This document shows, in pieces, positions 26,743 through 35,606 of a stretch of DNA of 50,006 nucleotides (its first letter is position 1; every line of letters begins with the position of its first letter). This DNA comes from Myxococcus llanfairpwllgwyngyllgogerychwyrndrobwllllantysiliogogogochensis (GTDB lineage Bacteria; Myxococcota; Myxococcia; Myxococcales; Myxococcaceae): positions 1-50,006 of the forward strand of contig NZ_VIFM01000058.1 of assembly GCF_006636215.1 (NCBI RefSeq), given 5' to 3'. The translations under genes and the position numbers were made by a program. The notes beneath the pieces are model-generated. The model was not told where the DNA came from. It saw nothing but the letters and a program-made list of their open reading frames with translations, and did not search any database.

Positions 26743-28335
26743 TCAGCTCCGCGCGGACTTCCGGGCGCCGCGAGCCGCGCGAGCGGGCTTCGCGGGGGCC
26801 TCGGTAGCCTCGGTGGCCTGCGTCTCCGTGCGCAGCCGCACCCACTCCACCAGGGTGCGGACGCCCACGCCGGTGGCGCCCTTGGCGTTGTAGCCGCGCT
26901 CCTTGGGGCTGTTGGACGGACCGGCGATATCCAGGTGCACCCACGGCGTCTCGCCGACGAACTCCTTGAGGAACAGGGCGGCGTTGATGGAGCCACCCCA
27001 GCGCTCGCCGGAGTTCTTCATGTCGGCGACCTCGGAGCGCAGCGCGTCCTTCTGCAGCTCGCTCACCGGCAGGCGCCACATCTCCTCGCCGGCGGTGCGC
27101 GCGGCCTGGAGGACCTCGTTCACCGTGCCGTCGTTGTCACCGAAGGCGCCGACGATGTAGTTGCCCAGCGCGACGATGCACGCGCCCGTGAGCGTCGCCA
27201 GGTCGATGACCGCGGACGGCTGGTGCTCGCAGGCCCAGGTGAGCATGTCGCCCAGGACGAGGCGGCCCTCGGCGTCCGTGTTGGTGATTTCCACCGTCTT
27301 GCCCAGCCGCGACGTGAGGATGTCGCCCGGCTTGTACGCATTGCCCGCCGGCATGTTCTCGCACGCGCCAATGAAGGCGTGCACGGGGAAGGGCGGCTTG
27401 ATGGAGGCGATGACCTGCATGGCGCCCAGGACGGCCGCCGAGCCCGCCATGTCCGTCTTCATGTCCACCATGCCCTCGGTGGGCTTGAGCGACAGGCCTC
27501 CCGAGTCGAAGGTGATGGCCTTGCCCACCAGCGCCAGCGGCGGGCGCTTCGCGTCGCGCGCGTTCTTCGGCGTGTAGACGACGTGAATGAGCCGGGGCTC
27601 CTCGGTGCTCCCGGCCGTGACGCCCAGGAACATGCCCATGTCGAGCTTCTCGATTTCGCGCTTGCCGCCAATCGTGATCTTCAGCCCGTGCTCCCGCGCG
27701 GACTTCCGGGCGGCCTCGGCCAGCACCGTGGGCGTCACCGCGTTGGGCGGCTCGTTCACCAGGTCTCGGGCCCAGTTGGAGGCCTCGGCCACGCGCTTGC
27801 CCAGGGCCAGGGCGTCCTCCACGTCGCGCGACTTCTCCGTGCCCTCGGGCAGCGCCAGCGCGACCTTGACGGGCTTGGGCGTGCCCTTCTCCTCGCGCGC
27901 GGAGGACTTGTACTTGTCGAAGCGGTAGGCGCCCAGCACCAGGCCCTCCACCACCGCGCGCACCGCGTCCGCGGGCGCCTTCGTGGCGGGCAGTGCCACG
28001 ACGAGCGACGTCACCTTGAGCCGATGGGCCGTCTTCGCCGCGCGGCCCGCCGCCAGCCGCAGGACTTCCGGGTGGAACCGCGCGCGGTTGCCCAGTCCCA
28101 GGAGCAACACGCGGCCCGCCGTCGTCCGGCCGAGCGTGTGCATCACCAGGGACTGGTCGGCCTTCGCCTTGAAGCCCTCCTGGGTGGCGGCCCCGCGCAG
28201 GCGGCCGTCCAGGGACTTGTCCGCCGAAGCCAGACTGGCCGGGGCGCCCTCACCCAGCTCGCCCTCGAAGAGCGGAATGACGAGCAGGTCGCCATTCGCG
28301 AGGGTGGCGTCGCCGGAGACGAAGGTGAAATTCAT
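26743..28335 (-). CDS. pepA: Leucyl aminopeptidase (M17)
   Basis: M17 aminopeptidases are hexameric two-metal enzymes that remove N-terminal residues; some also bind DNA. The 530-residue protein has the active-site segments VGKAITFDSGGLSLKP (catalytic Lys and a metal Asp), MKTDMAGSAAV (metal Asp) and the signature NTDAEGRL (metal Asp and Glu). The start at 28335 is preferred because AGGAG lies 11 bases upstream on the coding strand. A short Ala/Lys/Arg-rich tail (AKPARAARGARKSARS) is an extension beyond the usual end. Confidence 0.93.
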   Translation of the reverse strand: MNFTFVSGDATLANGDLLVIPLFEGELGEGAPASLASADKSLDGRLRGAATQEGFKAKADQSLVMHTLGRTTAGRVLLLGLGNRARFHPEVLRLAAGRAAKTAHRLKVTSLVVALPATKAPADAVRAVVEGLVLGAYRFDKYKSSAREEKGTPKPVKVALALPEGTEKSRDVEDALALGKRVAEASNWARDLVNEPPNAVTPTVLAEAARKSAREHGLKITIGGKREIEKLDMGMFLGVTAGSTEEPRLIHVVYTPKNARDAKRPPLALVGKAITFDSGGLSLKPTEGMVDMKTDMAGSAAVLGAMQVIASIKPPFPVHAFIGACENMPAGNAYKPGDILTSRLGKTVEITNTDAEGRLVLGDMLTWACEHQPSAVIDLATLTGACIVALGNYIVGAFGDNDGTVNEVLQAARTAGEEMWRLPVSELQKDALRSEVADMKNSGERWGGSINAALFLKEFVGETPWVHLDIAGPSNSPKERGYNAKGATGVGVRTLVEWVRLRTETQATEATEAPAKPARAARGARKSARS

Positions 28336-28469
28336 GGGCCGATGAACTCCTGAACGGGAGAGGGGAAATACGGGAGGGCGCGGACTGTAACGCCCACCCT
28401 GTTGCACGCAAAGCGTTGGATTTCATTCGAGCGTTGCATTGCAGCAGGGGGCTGGGTAGCAGTCAGGCA

Positions 28470-29363
28470 ATGCCCACCTTGCTGATGCATCTGACCGCCA
28501 TCGAACGGTTGGCCGCCAACCCCGGAGAGCTGCCGGCGGATTGGGTGCGCGCGCTCTCCGAAGACCTGGCCTACGCGCGCTTCGGAGTGGCGCTGCCGGA
28601 CCTGCCGCTGTGCGAGGGCGTCCGAGGGGGCCTCTCCGCGTTCCTGCCCGAGCGGGAGATGCCCCTGTTCGCGAGGCTGTATCACGAGCGCGCGCCGGTG
28701 GGCTTCGGGCTGAAGATGGCGGAGCTGGTGGCCACGGGCGCGCTGGTGGGCACCGAGCCAGGGCTGGCCCTGCTCGCCGGCTACTTCACGCACCTGTGCC
28801 TGGACCGACGGCTGCACCCGGTGGTGGACAACCTGGTGGTGCGGCATCGGCGTCGCGGCGAGCGGGCACTGGCGGCGCACCGTGACATCGAGTGGGCCCA
28901 GACGCTCTTCTACCTGCGCGAGTTGCACGGCGTGGACCTGCTGGGCACGCCCCGGCTGCGCGAGAAGTGTCAGGTGGTGAAGAGTCCCGGCTTCCCGTGG
29001 CGAGGCATTGGCCGGGGCATCTACGAACTGGTGCGGCTGTCCTCGCAGGAGCGCGTGGGGCAGGCGCCGTCCAAGGCGGAGGTGGATGGCTGGGTGCGCG
29101 GCCTCTATGTCTCCGGCCTGTTCCTCTCCAGCCCCATGGGGCGCACGCGCGCGCTGCCCGCCTTCGCCCACCTGTCCTTCCAGGAGCTGTACCGCAACGA
29201 CACGTTCGACTTCTCCCAGGAGGTCGAAGGTGCGCTGGAGTCGGCGCGTGGAGTCCTTCGGAGGTTGCACGGCTACATGGCGAGGGGCACCTTCACACCT
29301 CGTACGCGTGCCCGCTTCCTGGAGGCCTTCCCAGAGGGAAACCTGGGCGTACGTGCCGCATAG
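28470..29363 (+). CDS. Zinc-dependent phospholipase C-like protein
   Basis: The 297-residue protein has no signal peptide in the chosen reading. The segment GYFTHLCLDRRLHPVVDN resembles the H-x3-D-x3-HP metal-binding pattern of the zinc-dependent phospholipase C family (PF00882), and a further His/Glu-rich helix follows (HRDIEWAQTLFYLRELHG). The rest is helical. If the assignment holds it would be a cytosolic member of unknown substrate. It is divergent from pepA, with 134 bases between start codons. Confidence 0.5.
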   Translation: MPTLLMHLTAIERLAANPGELPADWVRALSEDLAYARFGVALPDLPLCEGVRGGLSAFLPEREMPLFARLYHERAPVGFGLKMAELVATGALVGTEPGLALLAGYFTHLCLDRRLHPVVDNLVVRHRRRGERALAAHRDIEWAQTLFYLRELHGVDLLGTPRLREKCQVVKSPGFPWRGIGRGIYELVRLSSQERVGQAPSKAEVDGWVRGLYVSGLFLSSPMGRTRALPAFAHLSFQELYRNDTFDFSQEVEGALESARGVLRRLHGYMARGTFTPRTRARFLEAFPEGNLGVRAA

Positions 29364-29488
29364 CGCGCCGCGCATCGCCCTGAAGTGCTGGGCTCTTTCG
29401 CGCGCAGAGCAACCGTCCTGCCGAGCCTGTCTCCTAGAGGGGAATGGCGCTGGGCGCGGCGATGGCCCGCTCCTATTCTCGTGAAGGA

Positions 29489-30271
29489 ATGACGGTTCTT
29501 CTCCTCATGGTGGTGGGCGGGCTCGCGGGAGCACTGGGTGCGATGCTGGGCATCGGAGGTGGCATCGTCCTGGTGCCCGCGCTGGTGCTGGGCTTCGGGT
29601 TGCCGCTGGAGGAGGCGGTTCCGGCCAGCTTGATGTGCGTGGTCGCCAACTCGTGCGCCGCCGCGGCTGGCTACGTCGACAACCACTTGAGTGACATCCG
29701 GCTGGGCCTGACGCTGGAGCTGGCCACGGTGCTCGGCGCCATCGCCGGAGGACTGGTGGCGGCGCTCATCGCACCGGCGATGGTGGCGGTGGTATTCGGC
29801 CTGTTCACGCTCTATGTCGCGCTGCAGATGATGCTGCTGCGCTCGCCTCGAGGTGAGCCCGCGACGCTGGACGACTACCAGCCGACGAACTACCCGCTGG
29901 GCATCTCCGGCTCGTTCGTGGCGGGTGGCCTCTCCGCGCTCCTGGGCGTGGGCGGTGGGCCGCTGAAGGTGCCGCTGATGAGCTACGGCATGCGGGTGCC
30001 CTTCAAGGTGGCCAGCGCCACCAGCAACCTGATGATTGGCGTGACGGGCGCGGCGAGCGTGGCCGCCTACGCGCTGCGCGGACACCTGAAGCTGGCCCTG
30101 GTGTCTCCGCTGGTGGTGGGCGTGCTGGCCGGCGCGTATGCCGGGAGCCGGCTGATGCCGAAGGTGCCCACGGCCGTGCTCAAGAAACTCTTCGCATTGG
30201 TGCTGCTGTCGGTGGCGGGGCAGATGTTGTGGAAGGGAGGGGCGGGACTGTGGCCGAGCGTGTGGGAGTGA
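29489..30271 (+). CDS. TauE/SafE-family membrane permease
   Basis: This integral inner-membrane protein (260 residues from the chosen ATG) has the two-fold repeat of the family: GAMLGIGGGIVLVPAL near the start and LLGVGGGPLKVPLM in the second half, with about eight hydrophobic segments. TauE/SafE proteins export sulfite, sulfoacetate or related organosulfur anions; the substrate is unknown here. Upstream starts at 29444 and 29462 would add a short hydrophilic extension. Its end overlaps the DUF1634 gene, a frequent partner. Confidence 0.85.
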   Translation: MTVLLLMVVGGLAGALGAMLGIGGGIVLVPALVLGFGLPLEEAVPASLMCVVANSCAAAAGYVDNHLSDIRLGLTLELATVLGAIAGGLVAALIAPAMVAVVFGLFTLYVALQMMLLRSPRGEPATLDDYQPTNYPLGISGSFVAGGLSALLGVGGGPLKVPLMSYGMRVPFKVASATSNLMIGVTGAASVAAYALRGHLKLALVSPLVVGVLAGAYAGSRLMPKVPTAVLKKLFALVLLSVAGQMLWKGGAGLWPSVWE

Positions 30272-30759
30272 GTGAAGGGGACCCGGACGGCGCCGAACCG
30301 CCGCGGGTCTCCGCGGCGATGATGGCGGACCCGGCGGCACTGGGTTCCAACACGATGGTGGCGACCCCGGCGCAACAAGCCGAGGCGCCCGAGCTGGAGG
30401 CGGAGCCCGTCACCGCGGGCCTCGCCGAGGCACCGTCCCAAGGCGTCACGCGCGTCCGCGACAGGACGCTCGCGGGAGACCGGTGGATTGCCCGGGTGTT
30501 GCGCGTGGGCGCGGTGCTGAGCGGTGGCATGTTCGTGCTGTCGCTGGGTCTGGAGGCGCTGCCAGGCACGGAGAGCACGCACGTGGCCATCGACCAACTG
30601 CGCAAGGCCGCGGCGTCGCTGCTGCTGGTGACGCCGGTGGCGCGGCTGGGCGTGGCGGGCACGCTGCTGGGACTGCGCGGTGAATGGCGCTACGCCGTCA
30701 TCGCCGCGGGAGTGCTGGGGCTTCTGGCCCTGGCGGTGGGCGCCGGCATCCAAGCGTGA
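30250..30759 (+). CDS. DUF1634 membrane protein
   Basis: The product (169 residues) has a long disordered acidic N-terminus (about 75 residues) followed by three hydrophobic segments (VGAVLSGGMFVLSLGL, AAASLLLVTPVARLGVAGTLLGL, YAVIAAGVLGLLALAVG), matching DUF1634. This family is often encoded beside TauE/SafE permeases and is thought to be a partner subunit. The GTG at 30250 follows GGAGGGG; a GTG at 30229 is also possible. The gene overlaps the permease by 22 bases. Confidence 0.75.
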   Translation: MAERVGVSEGDPDGAEPPRVSAAMMADPAALGSNTMVATPAQQAEAPELEAEPVTAGLAEAPSQGVTRVRDRTLAGDRWIARVLRVGAVLSGGMFVLSLGLEALPGTESTHVAIDQLRKAAASLLLVTPVARLGVAGTLLGLRGEWRYAVIAAGVLGLLALAVGAGIQA

Positions 30760-30793
30760 TGCGGCGCCCGGGGCAGGGCGGTGGGTGGGCGCC

Positions 30794-31672
30794 TCAGGCG
30801 CCTCGCGCGGCGAAGTGGGCGAGGATGTTGCGCACCTTGGCGACCTCGTCCGCGCGGCCCTGCTCCTCGTAGAGCGGCAGCACCGCTTCGAGCTGGGAGC
30901 GCGCCGCGGGCAGGTCCTGCGAGTAGTAGCAGGACAGGCCCAAATCCCACCGGGCGCGGGCCTCGTACACGTGGTCGTGCAGCTCCTGGTACAGCTCCAC
31001 CGCGCGCAAGAGGTGCGTGCGCGCGCCCTCGTGGTCGCCGAGCAGTCCCTCGGACTCGCCCAAGAGCAGGTGGCCCAGCGCGAGCGCCTCCGCGTCGTCG
31101 CCCTTCTCCAGCAGGGGAAGGGCTTCCAGGAAGCGCTTGCGAGCCGGCTCGTACTCGGCCTTCTCCATGCGGATGTCGCCGATGTCCAGCAGCAGCCGCG
31201 CGGTGCGCTCCGTGTTGCGCGTCTGGCGGTAGAGGATGAGGGCCTCCTGGTACTTCTCCTCGGCGGCCTCCGGCTGTCCCAGCGCGCGCAGGGACTCACC
31301 GATGCAGGCGCGGGACAGGGCCTCTCCGTCGCGGTCCTTCGTCTCGTTGAAGAGCCGGGCGGCCTGGGCGATGAGCTCCACCGCGCCCCGGTGGTCCTCG
31401 AAGTTCGCCTTCACCACGCCCAGTCCGAAGCAGGCCTGGGCCTGGCCCGGCTTGTAGCCGGCCTCCTGGAACATCGCGAGGGCCTCCTCGTAGCACTGGC
31501 GACTGGCGGCATGGTCTTCCAACATGCCGTGCAGCTCCGCCAGGCTCACCAGGCCCTGACCCACCTGGGTGGGCGAGCCGGTGATGCGCAGGGTGGCCAG
31601 CTCGTTCTTCTGCTTCTGGAGCGCCTGGAGGAAGTGGGCGCGTTCGGTGTCGTCGGGCGGGTGCATGCTCAC
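30794..31672 (-). CDS. Tetratricopeptide-repeat protein
   Basis: The 292-residue protein has about six TPR units (for example AASRQCYEEALAMFQEAG, AAEEKYQEALILYRQ, PARKRFLEALPLLEKG, GARTHLLRAVELYQEL). No signal peptide is present, so it should be a cytoplasmic scaffold. Its GTG start overlaps the stop of the XRE regulator gene (GTGA, 31669-31672), which suggests translational coupling and a functional link with that regulator, perhaps as a partner that senses or binds it (inferred). Confidence 0.82.
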   Translation of the reverse strand: MSMHPPDDTERAHFLQALQKQKNELATLRITGSPTQVGQGLVSLAELHGMLEDHAASRQCYEEALAMFQEAGYKPGQAQACFGLGVVKANFEDHRGAVELIAQAARLFNETKDRDGEALSRACIGESLRALGQPEAAEEKYQEALILYRQTRNTERTARLLLDIGDIRMEKAEYEPARKRFLEALPLLEKGDDAEALALGHLLLGESEGLLGDHEGARTHLLRAVELYQELHDHVYEARARWDLGLSCYYSQDLPAARSQLEAVLPLYEEQGRADEVAKVRNILAHFAARGA

Positions 31673-33300
31673 GCGTCGCCACCCTTGCGGCGCCGGGCCG
31701 CCTTGTCCAACGAATCGTGCTTCTCGCTCCGGTCAGTGCCATTGACGTCCGGGGGGACGGCGGCGCCCGCGGGGGGCGGGGCGTGGTGCCGGTCCTTCTC
31801 CACCTTGTCGGCCTGCTCGTAGCCGAGCAGCGGGGAGAAGAAGCAGTCCTTCTTGGTGTACTCGTCGAAGGAGAAGGCGAAGCGGTAGCTGGCCGCCGCG
31901 CGCTGGTTGCAGTCGGTGCGCTCGCAGAAGCGGCACGAGATGCCGGAGGGGATGGCATCCTTGCGCAGGTCATTGGTGGGCAGGCCATAGGCCAGGTACT
32001 TGGCGTTCTCAGCGTGGGTGCCCAGGCCGATGGAGTACGCGGTGCCCTTGACAATGGAGCCCTCGGTGGGCTGGAGCTGCACCTTGGCGAAGCAGAAGTA
32101 CGTCGTGCCGTCCGGCATGATGGAGTACTGCCGGGTGAGCTGCGACGGGTTGAGGAAGGCCAGGTGCACGGCCCACTTGCCACAACTCCCGCCGCCGCTG
32201 GCGAAGCGGATGCCGGTGCCGCTGTAGCGCTTGGAGATGTTGCCGGCGATGTCCGAGCGCAGGAAGTGGAAGGGGATGCCCGGGCGCTTGGGGTCCGACA
32301 GGTTGCACAGCCGGTGGGCCACCGTCTCGTAGGTGGAGCCGAAGATGCTCGACAAGAGCTCCACGTCGTAGCGCGTGCGCTGCACTTCCTTGAAGAAGTC
32401 CCCGTACGGCAGCATCAGCGCGCCGGCGAAGTAGTTGGCCAGGTTCACCTTGATGAGGCGCGTCGTCTCCCCGTGTCGGGTGCGCCCCGCGCCGAGGATG
32501 CGCTCCACCAGCTTCTCCTTGTCCAACATCAACAGGCCAATGGACGCGGCGATCTGGAACTTCAGCGGCTGCTCGGTGAGGTCCGGGGACAGGGTGAGGG
32601 TCTGCTCCTCCGGATCCAACCGGCGCACCACGGACGAGCCGCTGGGCGAGGCGTCGATGAGCACGCGGTAGCCGAAGCGCTTCTCCAATAGCTGCATCAA
32701 CTGGCCGCTGGTGAGCTGGCGCTCGATGCTGATGTCCCGCCGCAGCTCTTCGGCCTGCTCCTCCAGCTCCGGGAAGTAGTTGCGGTGCGTCTCCAGGAAA
32801 TCGCTCACCTCGTCGAAGGGTGAGTAGTCGAAGCGCACACCCGGCACGGTGCCGTTGCCCGCGCTGCCGCCCTGCGTCCGCGTGCGCTCCTCCACGTTGA
32901 GCTGCGCGAGCACGTTCTCCAACTGCGTGCGCGTGTTCTTGTAGAGGTTGAAGAGCGCGGCCACGGTGCCCGCGAGCTTCGGCTCCGCGGACAGCGACTG
33001 GAGCGACTCCGGGTCGATGTCCAGGCTCTTGAGCAGCGGCTCGTCCAGGAGCTTCGCGAGCGCTTCGTCCACGCGCCCCTCGCCCAGCGTGGACATGAAC
33101 TGCTCGGGGTCCTGATCGAAATACCGCAGCGCCTTCCAGAGCAGCGGGAAGGGCATCACCCGCTTGCCCTTTTCGATGAGGTTCAAATACGCGGGGGAGA
33201 CCCCCAAGTCCTTCGCCGCGTCCGCCTGCTTGATGTTGCGGGCGAGTCGCAGGCCCCGGAGCTTCAGGCCCACGTTGGCGTTCAGTGCGTTGTCGTTCAT
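31669..33300 (-). CDS. XRE regulator of the RamB/PrpR/ScfR type (HTH, M78-like, DUF2083)
   Basis: The 543-residue protein has an XRE helix-turn-helix at about 10-65 (LARNIKQADAAKDLGVSPAYLNLIEKG), a region homologous to the ImmA/IrrE M78 domain in the middle, and a DUF2083 C-terminus with SCGKW and CRFCERTDCNQRA. Members such as RamB, PrpR and ScfR sense acyl-CoA or carbon status and control acetate, propionate or short-chain acyl metabolism. Where M78 peptidases have HExxH, this protein reads FQIAASIGLLML, so a peptidase function is unlikely. A candidate operator lies at 33364. Its stop is coupled to the TPR gene. Confidence 0.83.
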   Translation of the reverse strand: MNDNALNANVGLKLRGLRLARNIKQADAAKDLGVSPAYLNLIEKGKRVMPFPLLWKALRYFDQDPEQFMSTLGEGRVDEALAKLLDEPLLKSLDIDPESLQSLSAEPKLAGTVAALFNLYKNTRTQLENVLAQLNVEERTRTQGGSAGNGTVPGVRFDYSPFDEVSDFLETHRNYFPELEEQAEELRRDISIERQLTSGQLMQLLEKRFGYRVLIDASPSGSSVVRRLDPEEQTLTLSPDLTEQPLKFQIAASIGLLMLDKEKLVERILGAGRTRHGETTRLIKVNLANYFAGALMLPYGDFFKEVQRTRYDVELLSSIFGSTYETVAHRLCNLSDPKRPGIPFHFLRSDIAGNISKRYSGTGIRFASGGGSCGKWAVHLAFLNPSQLTRQYSIMPDGTTYFCFAKVQLQPTEGSIVKGTAYSIGLGTHAENAKYLAYGLPTNDLRKDAIPSGISCRFCERTDCNQRAAASYRFAFSFDEYTKKDCFFSPLLGYEQADKVEKDRHHAPPPAGAAVPPDVNGTDRSEKHDSLDKAARRRKGGDA

Positions 33301-33363
33301 GGCTGAGTCGGGTCCCGTCGGAGTGCGCCTGGCCTCTTGCGCCCTCGCCCCTCTGAACCACTC

Positions 33364-33387
33364 TGCAAATCGATTTACCGATTTGCA
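33364..33387. promoter_or_regulatory. Operator candidate for the XRE/DUF2083 regulator
   Basis: TGCAAATCG (33364-33372) and CGATTTGCA (33379-33387) are perfect nine-base arms around ATTTAC, in an unusually AT-rich island 64-87 bases upstream of the regulator start. RamB and PrpR proteins bind motifs built on TTTGCAAA, similar to the arms here. Autoregulation is the natural reading, but unproven. Confidence 0.55.
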
Positions 33388-33630
33388 ATCAACGTTTTTC
33401 TTGAGGCCGCTCCCTGTGTGGCGGGCGACGGAACGGTCGTCGTCCACAGGGCGATTGGCCTCTGGGTATGTGCAACCACATGTAATCGCTGCGCTTTATC
33501 CGCGCGCGGATGTGCGTTCCGGACGGTGTTCGACGCACGTTGTCAAAAGTTTACCGCCGCGGCGCGCCAAGCCCGCTTCATGTGCTGGTAAACCCGCATT
33601 CACGGTTTACAGAGCAGAGCCGGCTCCGGT
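33388..33630. other. Spacer between the regulator operator and fabF end
   Basis: About 240 bases without a gene. It contains GTTTACC/GGTAAAC-type short repeats at about 33549-33610 and a small palindrome GAGCCGGCTC (33617-33626) just after the fabF stop that may help termination. No open reading frame here looks coding. Confidence 0.4.
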
Positions 33631-34875
33631 TCAGGCGATCAACCGGTGGAAGATGAGGGAGACGTTGGTGCCGCCGAAGCCGAACGAGTTGCTCATCACC
33701 GCGTCGACGTGGGCCTCGCGCGCGGTGTTGGGGACGCAGTCCAGGGTGATGAGCGGGTCCTGGTGCTGGAGGTTGATGGTGGGCGGCAGCACGCCTCGGG
33801 TGAGGGCGAGCACGCTGATGACGGCCTCGGCGGCGCCCGCCGCTCCGTTCATGTGGCCCGTCATGGACTTGGTGGAGGAGACGGCCACGGTGCTGGCGGC
33901 GTCGCCGAAGATTCGGGCGATTCCTTGAGTCTCCATCAGGTCGCCGACGTCGGTGGAGGTGCCGTGCGCATTCACGTAGCCGATGTCCGACGGGGAAAGC
34001 CCCGCGTCCTTGAGGGCGGCACGCATGCTGCGCTGGGCGCCCTCGTGCTCGGGGGCGGGCGTGGTGATGTGGTACGCGTCGGAGCTGGCGCCGTAGCCGG
34101 TCAGCTCCGCGAGGATGCGCGCGCCGCGGGCCTTCGCGTGCTCCAACTCCTCGAGGATGAGCATGCCCGCGCCCTCGGCGAGCACGAAGCCGTCGCGGTC
34201 CTTGTCGAAGGGGCGGCTTGCGGCCTGGGGCGCGTCGTTGCGCAGGGACAAAGCGCGCATGGCCGCGAAGCCGCCGACGCCGAGCAGGGAGATGGGCGCC
34301 TCGGCGCCTCCGGCCACCGCCACGTCGAACTCTCCGCGCTGGATGCCGCGCATCGCCTCGCCAATGGCGTGCGCGCTGGTGGAGCACGCGGAGTTGGGGG
34401 CCCAGGACGGGCCCTTGAGGCCATGGCGCAGGCTCACGTAGCCGGGCGCCATGTTGATGATCATCTGGAGGATGAAGAACGGGCTGATGCGGTCCGGGCC
34501 CTTCTCCAACGTGCGGCGGTGGGTCTCCTCCAGGCTTGCGATGCCGCCGATGCCGGAGCCGATGATGGTGGCGATGCGCTCGGCGTTCTCCGGCGTCACC
34601 TTCAGGCCGGAGTCCTCCAGCGCCATGTCCGCCGCCACCACGGCGAAGTGGGCGAAGCGGTCCATGCGCCGCGACTCACGCCGTTCGATGTAGTCGTCGA
34701 CCTTGAAGTCCTTCACCTCGCCGGCGATTTGACAGTCGAGCGCGCTGGCGTCGAACAGGGTGATGGGCCCCACGCCGCTCTGGCCTCGCACGAGCGCCTC
34801 CCAGCTCTTCTCCACGCCCGTTCCCACGGGGCTGATGAGCCCCATTCCCGTCACCACGACGCGCCGCTTCTGCAT
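33631..34875 (-). CDS. fabF: FabF, beta-ketoacyl-ACP synthase II
   Basis: KAS II extends acyl-ACP chains in fatty acid synthesis. The 414-residue protein has the Cys-His-His triad: Cys164 ([10 protein letters not shown]), His304 (NAHGTST) and His341 ([11 protein letters not shown]), with the expected length and C-terminal GFGGTN loop. No acpP or fabG gene adjoins it, unlike in many bacteria. It is divergent from a PaaI-type thioesterase and upstream of the acyl-sensing XRE regulator on the same strand, which hints at shared lipid-related control (inferred). Confidence 0.93.
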   Translation of the reverse strand: MQKRRVVVTGMGLISPVGTGVEKSWEALVRGQSGVGPITLFDASALDCQIAGEVKDFKVDDYIERRESRRMDRFAHFAVVAADMALEDSGLKVTPENAERIATIIGSGIGGIASLEETHRRTLEKGPDRISPFFILQMIINMAPGYVSLRHGLKGPSWAPNSACSTSAHAIGEAMRGIQRGEFDVAVAGGAEAPISLLGVGGFAAMRALSLRNDAPQAASRPFDKDRDGFVLAEGAGMLILEELEHAKARGARILAELTGYGASSDAYHITTPAPEHEGAQRSMRAALKDAGLSPSDIGYVNAHGTSTDVGDLMETQGIARIFGDAASTVAVSSTKSMTGHMNGAAGAAEAVISVLALTRGVLPPTINLQHQDPLITLDCVPNTAREAHVDAVMSNSFGFGGTNVSLIFHRLIA

Positions 34876-34965
34876 CCGCCGCTCCCTTGGATGGCACGCC
34901 AGGAAGACGAACGGCCCGGCCGCTCGTGCGCCTTCCTTTTCGTGGCGTGCGCTGCATGGCCCTTT

Positions 34966-34993
34966 GTATTATGGGCATCATCCCATCTGGCAA
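34966..34993 (-). promoter_or_regulatory. Promoter of fabF with an operator between -35 and -10
   Basis: On the minus strand TTGCCA (34988-34993) and TAATAC (34966-34971) are separated by 16 bases, a fair sigma-70 promoter about 90 bases before the fabF start. The spacer consists of an inverted repeat ATGGG-N6-CCCAT (34971-34986), which would let a repressor block RNA polymerase directly. Confidence 0.5.
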
Positions 34994-35070
34994 GCCTGAT
35001 TGTCAGCAGTACGGAATATCTGGAATCCGGATGATGGTGTCCACCACTGCATGAGGGAGGAGCGAGGCCC

Positions 35071-35595
35071 ATGAGCGACGGGAAGGCCGAGACGCGCACG
35101 AGGACGGTGACGTGGAGAGATCCTCTGGAGGGCGTGGCGGCGGCGAAGTCGCTGTCGGGACTGGAGTACCTGCGCGCCATCGTCCGGGGCGAGGTGCCTG
35201 GGGCGCCCATCGCGGCGTTGATGGGCTTCGCACCGGTGGAGGTGTCGGAGGGGAGAGCGGTGTTCGTGGTGGAGCCAGGGGAGCACCACTACAACCCGAT
35301 TGGCACCGTGCACGGGGGCCTGGCGGCGACGCTGCTGGACTCGGCGCTCGGGTGCGCGGTGCACTCCACGCTGCCGGTGGGGGCGGGCTACACCACGCTG
35401 GAGCTGCACGTGAACATGGTGCGCGCCATCTCCCATGACACCGGTCTGCTGACGTGTACGGGTGAGGTCATCCACGTGGGAGGCCGCGTGGCGACGGCGC
35501 AGGCCCGGCTGACGGACGCGGACGGCAAGCTGTACGCGCACGGCACCACGACGTGCATGGTGTTCCGGCCCCCGGTTCCGGGCGGCCGGGAGTAG
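35071..35595 (+). CDS. PaaI-family hotdog thioesterase
   Basis: The 174-residue protein has the PaaI/4HBT hotdog signature HHYNPIGTVHGGLAATLLDSALGCAVHS. The HGG plus Asp region forms the active site that hydrolyses acyl-CoA thioesters. The start is supported by GGGAGGAG about 10-15 bases upstream. It is 11 bases upstream of a TetR-family gene in the same direction, so the two likely form an operon. The acyl substrate is unknown. Confidence 0.85.
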   Translation: MSDGKAETRTRTVTWRDPLEGVAAAKSLSGLEYLRAIVRGEVPGAPIAALMGFAPVEVSEGRAVFVVEPGEHHYNPIGTVHGGLAATLLDSALGCAVHSTLPVGAGYTTLELHVNMVRAISHDTGLLTCTGEVIHVGGRVATAQARLTDADGKLYAHGTTTCMVFRPPVPGGRE

Positions 35596-35606
35596 AGGGC
35601 GCGACG

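Noticed and set aside
26458-28353. 631-residue plus-strand frame opposite pepA
   Set aside because: Antisense to a complete M17 aminopeptidase; composition is not protein-like.
33549-33610. GTTTACC/GGTAAAC repeats as a second operator array
   Set aside because: Short, irregularly spaced and only partly matching each other; could be chance in an AT-richer spacer.
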